Origin: an uncultured Sphingopyxis sp.
Lineage (GTDB): Bacteria; Pseudomonadota; Alphaproteobacteria; Sphingomonadales; Sphingomonadaceae
Direction of reading: 5' to 3'
DNA: 21,072 nucleotides
Assembly (NCBI GenBank): GCA_937957805.1
Contig: CALFXW010000125.1
Coordinates: forward strand, 1-21,072
Below, in pieces: positions 15,796 to 21,072 of the stretch. A program made the position numbers and the translations under genes. Position 1 is the first letter of the stretch. Each line of letters starts with the position of its first letter. The notes beneath the pieces are model-generated. The model saw nothing but the letters and a program-made list of their open reading frames with translations, did no database searches and was not told the DNA's origin.

Positions 15796-17197
15796 TCGGC
15801 GTCTGGGCGGGCGGTGCCGGGCGGCGTGCGGCATCAAGCGCGGCCAGCCGATTGGTCGCAAAAACCATGCCGAGCAGGGCGTAATAATAGACGCCGGCCA
15901 GCGGGTTGTTGACGACAAACAGAATGATATGGACGGTCAGGAAAAATGCCGCGCCAAGGCAGAGCGCGGTGTAAAAACGGTTGTGATGGCGAAAGGTTGC
16001 ACGCAGCGCGATGCCCACAGCCACAATACGCATCGTATAGATCAGGCAAAAGCCAAAAAAACCAACCTCCTGCATGACGCGCGCGGTTTCCAGCTCATAA
16101 TAATGGCCGTTCAGCCACCATTGGAATGGGGATGCCATGATGGTCGGCGCGGCGTTGCTGTTGGTGCCGAGGCCGGTGCCGAAAATCGGCGTTGAATCAA
16201 AGGCGTTCGCCAGTTCGATAATGGGGGAAAGCAAGCGCACGGCCGTGCTGTCGGCATTTTCGGAGCGGAAAATTAATGCCTGAATCGCCTCATTGAAAAT
16301 TAGGCCGGTGGCAAGCCCAACCAACGCCCCGGCGACAAGCAAGCGAAAGAATAGCCGGGTCGAAATCAACCCGCGCGTAGTGGCGATGGCGAGCATCACG
16401 GGCAGGCCGATGACCATCACAAAAATCGGCGTGCGCGCGCCGGTGGTAAAGGCCGCGCCCAGCCCGATGGCAATCGCGGCATAGGCCCAGCGCCGGTCGC
16501 GCGATTTGAATGCGTCGGCAAATATCAGCGCGACGATCATCGGCACCGCCAAAATCAAATAGGTGATGAAACCGCCGATATAGCTGAAGGTGGAGGATGT
16601 GCGCACAAAGCCATATTTGAACGCGCCGCTACCCTGACCCGCGCCGAACACCGCCTGCGCGTCAACCGTGCTATCCGCGCTAATTTGCTGGTTGATCCAT
16701 GCGCTTGCCGGTTGGGTGAATTGATAAAGGCCCAGCAGCCCCAGCGCGATGGTGAGGAACAGGAACAGGCGAACAAAACGATATAAATCCTCCTCCCGTT
16801 CGATAATCGCGGGCACCATGATGGCGAGCGGCACATAGTTGATGTGGTTTTTAAGGCCGATGATGCTGAGCAATACCGACGGGCTGTTGGGGTTGAACAA
16901 CAGGAAAAGCAGATAGATGCTGATTGCGCCGACCAGTCCCAGAAATACCGGGCTGACATAAGCCATGAAATCCTTGCGCTGGCCGTCGATCAAAAACCCC
17001 AGAAACGACGCCAAAATCACCCCGTCCTTGGCGATGTAAATCAGCGATTGATATTGCGGAAAACCCCATTTGCGCACCGCCCCTTCGAACAATGCCCAGA
17101 TGAGGATGACGGGCACCATCGGCCGCCAATATCTCACGCAGATTATGGTGCCAGCAACAAGGACGGGGAGGGCGAGGATCAGCAGCGCCGGGTTCAT
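15758..17197 (-). CDS. O-antigen polymerase/ligase-like membrane protein (second family member)
   Basis: A 479-residue polytopic membrane protein of the Wzy/WaaL-like class. It begins MNPALLILALPVLVAG and continues with alternating hydrophobic spans, an early WALFEGAVRKWGFPQYQ loop, and a larger polar loop around QPASAWINQQISADSTVDAQ. Late in the chain is FGTGLGTNSNAAP with a periplasmic stretch WWLNGH365YYELE, followed by RVMQEVGFFGF, which matches the usual polymerase/ligase layout. The start ATG 17195-17197 overlaps the preceding glycosyltransferase stop (ATGA); a start at 17272 would lie inside that gene and is rejected. As the last gene of the sugar-nucleotide/glycosyltransferase block it is a reasonable candidate for the repeat-unit polymerase. 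The other family member (9144-10487) may then be a ligase. These roles are inferred. Confidence 0.82.
   Translation of the reverse strand: MNPALLILALPVLVAGTIICVRYWRPMVPVILIWALFEGAVRKWGFPQYQSLIYIAKDGVILASFLGFLIDGQRKDFMAYVSPVFLGLVGAISIYLLFLLFNPNSPSVLLSIIGLKNHINYVPLAIMVPAIIEREEDLYRFVRLFLFLTIALGLLGLYQFTQPASAWINQQISADSTVDAQAVFGAGQGSGAFKYGFVRTSSTFSYIGGFITYLILAVPMIVALIFADAFKSRDRRWAYAAIAIGLGAAFTTGARTPIFVMVIGLPVMLAIATTRGLISTRLFFRLLVAGALVGLATGLIFNEAIQALIFRSENADSTAVRLLSPIIELANAFDSTPIFGTGLGTNSNAAPTIMASPFQWWLNGHYYELETARVMQEVGFFGFCLIYTMRIVAVGIALRATFRHHNRFYTALCLGAAFFLTVHIILFVVNNPLAGVYYYALLGMVFATNRLAALDAARRPAPPAQTPIILSAGNAAPAG
15763..15786. terminator. Hairpin inside the convergent overlap, weak candidate terminator
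   Basis: GCTGGA (15765-15770) pairs with TCCAGC (15779-15784) around an 8-base loop, with a further T-G and C-G pair outside (15763-15764 with 15785-15786). It sits in the 38 bases shared by the two convergent genes. There is no T-run on either side, so it may act only weakly or not at all. Confidence 0.3.
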
Positions 17198-18303
17198 GCG
17201 CGCCCCGCCAATTGGGATATTTGGGTCGCAATCGCGTTCGCCTGTTGCGGCAAGCCATGGGGTGCATACCATGCGTGCGCCGCTGCGGCGGTGGCTGCAA
17301 CATCAATTTTGCCGGTGGGGTGGCGCGCGTCCATTTCGACCATATGGACGAAGTTGACCCCCGCGACTAGCCCGTCGCCCGTTGGCGCGGCGGCGCTGGC
17401 GCACAGCGGGATCACGCCATGCGCGGCATAGGCGGCAAACAGCGTCGATTTGGCGAGCGGCATATGCGCGTAGGCGAGCATGCCAAAACGTGCCTGTGTG
17501 AGCAGCGCGCTAATCGCCTCGGCGGGCAGGCGGCCATGGCTGGTGACTTGGGCCGGGCCGATGCGCGTTGGTGGCGGCTGATGGCGGCTGCCAATATCGT
17601 CAATATGGGTGATGCCCGCATCGCTGCAAAATTGCGCCAGCGCCGCGTGCCAAGGGCCGTAAATGTCATTGGCCATGTCGGCGCGGCAAAAAATGGCGAG
17701 GCGCGATGGTCGCGCCGTCATTACGTCCGCAGCGGCTTCACCGATTGTTGAAAATACCGGCATGGCGCTCACCGGGCAGGGCGGATTTTGCGCCATCAGC
17801 CAATCGCGATAGGCGCTCGCCGGGGTCAGCGCCGCATCGCTGAGCGTCAGAAACCGCCGCACCGAAATTTGCTGCAATTTTTGGTAGAGTTTGCGGCGGC
17901 CAAGGCCCGATGCCTCGATAAAAAGTTCGTGAAATATGGCAAGAACCGGCGTGCTGCTTGCCGCCTTCCATAGGCCTATGGCGCGCGCCAGATGCAGGGG
18001 TGCGCCGATCCGCGAATAGCCATAGCCCGACATATGGAGCATGGCGCCCGCAATGTCGCGGCCTTCTGTGGCTTCATTCAGCGCGGCGATAATTGCAGCG
18101 GTGCGGTTTTGGGTGACGCAGATGCTGGGGAAGCCGTCGTCCAGACCGGCGGTGGTGGCGTCGGGACGCACGACGACAAAGATGGTGTCGATGCCATGTG
18201 CATCGCGCAATTGCGCGGCGAGCAGGCGCGCATAATCCCCCACCCCGTCCGACTGGCGCGAACGAAATGGCAATATCTGGAGGAGGGTGCGCACCGCCGC
18301 CAA
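17194..18303 (-). CDS. Divergent GT-B-like glycosyltransferase
   Basis: Up to 369 residues with TTG 18303 as start, or 366 with GTG 18294. An AAGGG in the intergenic gap is about 11 bases before the GTG and only 2 before the TTG, so the GTG start is possible. The opening ILPFRSRQSDGVGDYARLLAAQL resembles the N-terminal strand and glycine loop of GT-B enzymes, and VLAIFHELF near 120 resembles the acceptor-domain segment. In the donor domain, RLAIFCRADMANDIYGPWHAAL and ARFGMLAYAHMPLAKSTLFAAYAAHGVIPLC occupy the expected places. The normal glutamate pair of the E-x7-E motif is absent, however (H-x-P-L-A-K-S-T instead). It lies between gmd and the polymerase-like gene, which supports a transferase role, perhaps for the deoxysugar. 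Fold assignment is moderate and activity is uncertain. Confidence 0.7.
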   Translation of the reverse strand: MAAVRTLLQILPFRSRQSDGVGDYARLLAAQLRDAHGIDTIFVVVRPDATTAGLDDGFPSICVTQNRTAAIIAALNEATEGRDIAGAMLHMSGYGYSRIGAPLHLARAIGLWKAASSTPVLAIFHELFIEASGLGRRKLYQKLQQISVRRFLTLSDAALTPASAYRDWLMAQNPPCPVSAMPVFSTIGEAAADVMTARPSRLAIFCRADMANDIYGPWHAALAQFCSDAGITHIDDIGSRHQPPPTRIGPAQVTSHGRLPAEAISALLTQARFGMLAYAHMPLAKSTLFAAYAAHGVIPLCASAAAPTGDGLVAGVNFVHMVEMDARHPTGKIDVAATAAAAHAWYAPHGLPQQANAIATQISQLAGRA

Positions 18304-18308
18304 AGCCC

Positions 18309-19283
18309 TTAGTCGATTGTGCCAGACTGTTCGGCGCGCACCAGACGCGCGATCATCGTCTTGAAATCACTTTGCGCCTGCCAGCCCAGATCGCGTGCGG
18401 CGCGCGACGGGTTGGCATGGCTGGCGCGCAAATCGGTGGCGCGGCGAAAACGCGGGTTGGTTTCCACATGGTCGCGCCAGTCGAGGTTGAGCGCGGCAAA
18501 CACATCTGCCACAAACGCCTCCAGACTATGGCTGGTACCGGTGGCAATGACATAATCGCGCGGGGTTTCGGCTTGCAACATCCGCCACATGGCATCGACA
18601 TATTCGGCCGCCCAGCCCCAGTCGCGCACCACACCCAGATCACCCAATATCAATTTGTCGGTGGAACCTGCGGCAATGGCGCAGGCGGCCTTGACCACCT
18701 TGCGTGTCACAAAGCGTTCGGGGCGCAGCGGCGATTCATGGTTGAACAAAATGCCCGAACTGGCGCTTAGACCATAGGCATCGCGGTAATTGGCGACCGA
18801 CCAGAATGCCGTCGCCTTGGCAATGCCATAGGGGCTGCGCGGGGCAAAGCTGGACGTTTCATCGGCGGGCTTTTCGGCGCTGGTTTCACCGAAACATTCG
18901 CTTGACGCGGCATTGTAAAGGCGCGCCTTGCTCTTGGTAAAACGCAATGCCTCAAGCAGGTTCAGCGTGCCATAGGCGATGGATTCGAGCGTTTCTAGCG
19001 GCTGTTCAAAGGACAGGCCGACCGAACTTTGCCCGGCAAGATTATAAATCTCGTCCGGCTCCACCTGTTCCAGCACATGCAGGACGCTGCGAAAATCAGT
19101 CTGCTGGAGCGACAGGCAGGTCACCCGATCGCGGATGCCAAGCCGCTCCAAATTGCCAAAACGGGCGAGGTCGGCATCGCGCGAGGTGCCGAACACACGA
19201 TAACCCTTGTCCAGCAGCAATTTGGCCAGCCATGCGCCATCCTGCCCCGAAATGCCGCTGATCAGGGCGCATTTTCCGCTCAT
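18309..19283 (-). CDS. gmd: GDP-mannose 4,6-dehydratase
   Basis: A 324-residue extended SDR enzyme converting GDP-D-mannose to GDP-4-keto-6-deoxy-D-mannose with NADP. The coenzyme loop is G10-I-S-G13-Q-D-G16. The catalytic part has ASSECFGE (S127-S128-E129) and Y152-G-I-A-K156 in PRSPYGIAKA. The family marker GILFNHESP (178-185, NHES at 181-184) and FVTRKV are followed by LGDLGVVRDWGWAAEYVDAMW and VIATGTSHS, all distinctive of Gmd. It is somewhat shorter than the common 340-370 residues, chiefly in the segment after the first strands. The start ATG 19283 overlaps the methyltransferase stop; longer in-frame starts run into that gene. The partner reductase/epimerase (Rmd, WcaG/Fcl or Per type) is not in the window. 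Recognition is strong. Confidence 0.9.
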   Translation of the reverse strand: MSGKCALISGISGQDGAWLAKLLLDKGYRVFGTSRDADLARFGNLERLGIRDRVTCLSLQQTDFRSVLHVLEQVEPDEIYNLAGQSSVGLSFEQPLETLESIAYGTLNLLEALRFTKSKARLYNAASSECFGETSAEKPADETSSFAPRSPYGIAKATAFWSVANYRDAYGLSASSGILFNHESPLRPERFVTRKVVKAACAIAAGSTDKLILGDLGVVRDWGWAAEYVDAMWRMLQAETPRDYVIATGTSHSLEAFVADVFAALNLDWRDHVETNPRFRRATDLRASHANPSRAARDLGWQAQSDFKTMIARLVRAEQSGTID

Positions 19284-20005
19284 GCCGGGCCATCCTTGCG
19301 CGCCAGCACCGCAAAATGCGGGGCGTCGCGATAAAAATGGGGAGTCGGCGCGGGCAGGGTGTTCATAAAGTGCAAATCGGGGAATTTGGCGCGCAATATC
19401 GGCAGATCCTTGGTCAGCGAATAGCTGTAGAACAGCCCGTCGCCCGCCGACCAATGATAGCCCTTGCCGCGCGTCGCAACAAAATCATAAGCGCGCCACA
19501 GCCCCAAATGGTCGATCATCTGCTTGATCCGCCGTTTGGCAAAGCTGCCCTGCCCGAAATTATTGGCGTCGGAAATAAAGACTGCGCGCCGTGCCACACG
19601 GCACATTTCGCGCACCGCGCGGCCATGGTCTTTGACATGGTGGAGCACGGCAAAGGCGCAGACGATATCGACACTATTGTCCGGAAAATCGAGCGAGAGC
19701 ACATCCCCGTCGCGCAATTCACCGGCGCTTAGCCCCTTGGCATAGCCTTGTTCGCGCAGCGCCGCGACCGGTTCGATGCCGATACAGTCGATATTATGGC
19801 GCGATTTGAGGTCGAGAATGGCGCGCCCTGTGCCCGAACCAATGTCGATCAGGCTGGTATAGCCGAAATGGCCGATGCAGGCGGACAGCCAGTTCAGCGC
19901 AAAAAAATGCTCATCACCCTCATCCAAATGCATATGGTCATATTGGGCGGCGGTTTGCGCATAATATTCGCGCTGCGCTCTGACCTCGTCCGGATTGCCG
20001 CCCAT
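19280..20005 (-). CDS. Class I SAM-dependent methyltransferase
   Basis: A 241-residue methyltransferase with clear class I motifs: motif I is SLIDIGSGTGRAIL (D54, G56, G58, G60), strand 2 reads DCIGIEPV, DGDVLSLDFPDNSVDIVCAFAVLHHVKDHGRAVREM carries motifs II and post-II, and RVARRAVFISDAN follows. This is the Methyltransf_11 pattern. It begins 3 bases after the UDP-glucuronate decarboxylase stop, and its own stop overlaps the gmd start, so it is cotranscribed with two sugar-nucleotide enzymes. A sugar O- or N-methyltransferase is the most economical reading. It is unrelated in detail to the methyltransferase at 3305-4120. The ATG at 20005 is the first reasonable start; the ribosome-binding site is weak (AATAGGCG), suggesting coupled translation. 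Confidence 0.85.
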   Translation of the reverse strand: MGGNPDEVRAQREYYAQTAAQYDHMHLDEGDEHFFALNWLSACIGHFGYTSLIDIGSGTGRAILDLKSRHNIDCIGIEPVAALREQGYAKGLSAGELRDGDVLSLDFPDNSVDIVCAFAVLHHVKDHGRAVREMCRVARRAVFISDANNFGQGSFAKRRIKQMIDHLGLWRAYDFVATRGKGYHWSAGDGLFYSYSLTKDLPILRAKFPDLHFMNTLPAPTPHFYRDAPHFAVLARKDGPA

Positions 20006-20008
20006 CGC

Positions 20009-20965
20009 CTATTGGCCAAGCCGTTTGAAATAATCGATGGTGCGGTCCAGCCCATCCTCCAGCGGCACGCTTGGCTGCCAGTCGAGGTGTTTTTGCGCGA
20101 GGCTGATGTCGGGCTTGCGCTGCTTGGGATCATCACCCGGCAGCGGCAGTTCGATAAGGCGCGAGCGGGAGCCTGTCTTGCGCAGCACCAGCTCGGCAAG
20201 GTCGCGGATGGTAAATTCCACCGGATTGCCAAGGTTGATCGGGCCAGTCACATCGGCGGGGCTGGCCATCAGGCGGATGAACCCTTCGACCAGATCATCG
20301 ACATAACAGAAACTGCGTGTCTGCGAGCCGTCGCCATAGATGGTGATGTCTTCGCCGTTCAGCGCCTGAATGATGAAATTGGAAACGACGCGGCCATCGG
20401 CGGGGTGCATGCGCGGGCCATAGGTGTTGAAAATCCGCGCGACCTTTATATCGACGCCGTGCTGGCGGTGATAATCAAAGAACAGGGTTTCGGCGCAGCG
20501 TTTCCCCTCATCATAGCAGCTACGGATACCGATCGGGTTGACATTGCCCCAATAATCCTCGGTCTGCGGGTGGACAGACGGGTCGCCATAAACCTCGCTG
20601 GTCGATGCCTGAAAAATGCGGCATTTCAATCGCTTGGCGAGGCCCAGCATATTGATCGCGCCATGCACGCTGGTCTTTATCGTCGCCACCGGGTCATGCT
20701 GATAATGGACGGGGGATGCCGGACAGGCGAGGTTGTAAATCTCATCCACCTCGACATAGAGGGGAAAGGTGACGTCGTGGCGCAGAAATTCCAGCCGACT
20801 ATGGTTGTGCAAATGCTGGATATTGCGCTTGGAGCCGGTGAATAAATTATCGACGCACAGCACTTCATGCCCCGCTTCGAGCAGCCGGTCGATGAGGTGT
20901 GAGCCGACAAAGCCCGACCCGCCGGTCACCAAAATGCGCTTCACACTGTCATAATTGCGGGCCAT
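20009..20965 (-). CDS. uxs: UDP-glucuronate decarboxylase (UDP-xylose synthase)
   Basis: A 318-residue extended SDR enzyme that oxidises UDP-glucuronate at C4, decarboxylates it and reduces the intermediate to UDP-xylose with bound NAD. The coenzyme loop is G15-G-S-G18-F-V-G21. IYNLACPASPVHYQ (77-89), QASTSEVYGDPSVHPQ and GIRSCY151DEGK155R are the distinctive UXS signatures, the last carrying the catalytic Tyr/Lys. ARIFNTYGPRMHPADGRVVSNFI is also typical. Length matches the soluble bacterial enzymes. The ATG at 20965 has GGAG about 12 bases upstream. It is the first gene of the minus-strand block and appears to be driven from the 107-base leader to its right. It implies xylose, or a derivative of it, as a building block. 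UDP-glucuronate supply (Ugd) must come from elsewhere. Confidence 0.95.
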   Translation of the reverse strand: MARNYDSVKRILVTGGSGFVGSHLIDRLLEAGHEVLCVDNLFTGSKRNIQHLHNHSRLEFLRHDVTFPLYVEVDEIYNLACPASPVHYQHDPVATIKTSVHGAINMLGLAKRLKCRIFQASTSEVYGDPSVHPQTEDYWGNVNPIGIRSCYDEGKRCAETLFFDYHRQHGVDIKVARIFNTYGPRMHPADGRVVSNFIIQALNGEDITIYGDGSQTRSFCYVDDLVEGFIRLMASPADVTGPINLGNPVEFTIRDLAELVLRKTGSRSRLIELPLPGDDPKQRKPDISLAQKHLDWQPSVPLEDGLDRTIDYFKRLGQ

Positions 20966-21072
20966 CGGCGACTTTCACTCCATAATGCATATCTTCGGCG
21001 AGCCGTGTTAAAACTGGCTCATACTGTCGCAAAGGATTTTGACAACCGCCAGCATAGCGACAAAGAGCGTCG
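20966..21072 (-). promoter_or_regulatory. Leader and candidate promoter of the uxs operon
   Basis: On the minus strand TTGTCA (21040-21045) and TATGAG (21018-21023) are 16 bases apart, a fair match to -35 and -10 hexamers (5/6 and 4/6). The -10 lies about 52 bases before the uxs start. GGAG (20978-20981) could serve as ribosome-binding site. TGTCGC (21025-21030) and GCGACA (21057-21062) form an inverted repeat centred on the -35. No gene is visible between here and the window end. Confidence 0.5.

Noticed and set aside
19748..20845. 365-codon open frame on the plus strand opposite the methyltransferase and uxs
   Set aside because: The minus-strand product is an unmistakable UDP-glucuronate decarboxylase; the opposite frame has no motif.
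1..21072. tRNA, rRNA, CRISPR array, insertion sequence, integrase, riboswitch
   Set aside because: No transposase or integrase reading frame, no regularly spaced repeats, and almost no non-coding room; nothing that supports any of these was seen.

Overview
The window is a GC-rich bacterial polysaccharide (exopolysaccharide, capsule or O-antigen) biosynthesis locus. Coding is very dense, and I see 17 protein genes and no RNA gene, transposase, phage gene or CRISPR array. The GC-rich third positions, the frequent GTG/TTG starts and the family mix suggest an alphaproteobacterium, most likely of the Sphingomonadales. That placement is an inference from general style and was not tested.

The genes form four blocks of alternating orientation. 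Block A (+, 1-9136) carries a 5'-truncated NodU-type carbamoyltransferase, an acyltransferase-3/SGNH fusion, a SAM methyltransferase, a second acyltransferase-3, a Wzx-like flippase, a membrane-anchored SGNH-like protein and an MBOAT O-acyltransferase. Block B (-, 11378-9144) carries a PPP-family phosphatase and a WaaL/Wzy-family membrane protein. Block C (+, 11558-15795) carries three GT-B glycosyltransferases and one GT-A (family 2) glycosyltransferase. Block D (-, 20965-15758) carries UDP-glucuronate decarboxylase, a second SAM methyltransferase, GDP-mannose 4,6-dehydratase, a divergent glycosyltransferase and a second WaaL/Wzy-family protein.

The genes can be read as one pathway. Block D makes UDP-xylose and GDP-4-keto-6-deoxymannose. 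Its glycosyltransferase and the four in block C build the lipid-linked repeat unit. The flippase exports it, and the two O-antigen ligase/polymerase-family proteins polymerise or transfer it. Block A then decorates sugars by carbamoylation, O-acylation (three membrane acyltransferases plus an SGNH partner) and methylation. The priming glycosyltransferase, the chain-length and export proteins (Wzc/Wza type) and the reductase expected after Gmd are not in the window.

Most genes within a block are joined by 4-bp ATGA/GTGA stop-start overlaps or very short gaps, so each block looks like an operon. The only sizeable non-coding stretches are the divergent region 11379-11557 and the leader at 20966-21072. 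These two share an 11-bp element in the same orientation relative to the minus-strand genes. The most notable features are the dense decoration module, the MBOAT/SGNH pair with an altered nucleophile motif, the divergent glycosyltransferase at 17194-18303, and the convergent gene ends (7-bp gap and 38-bp overlap).
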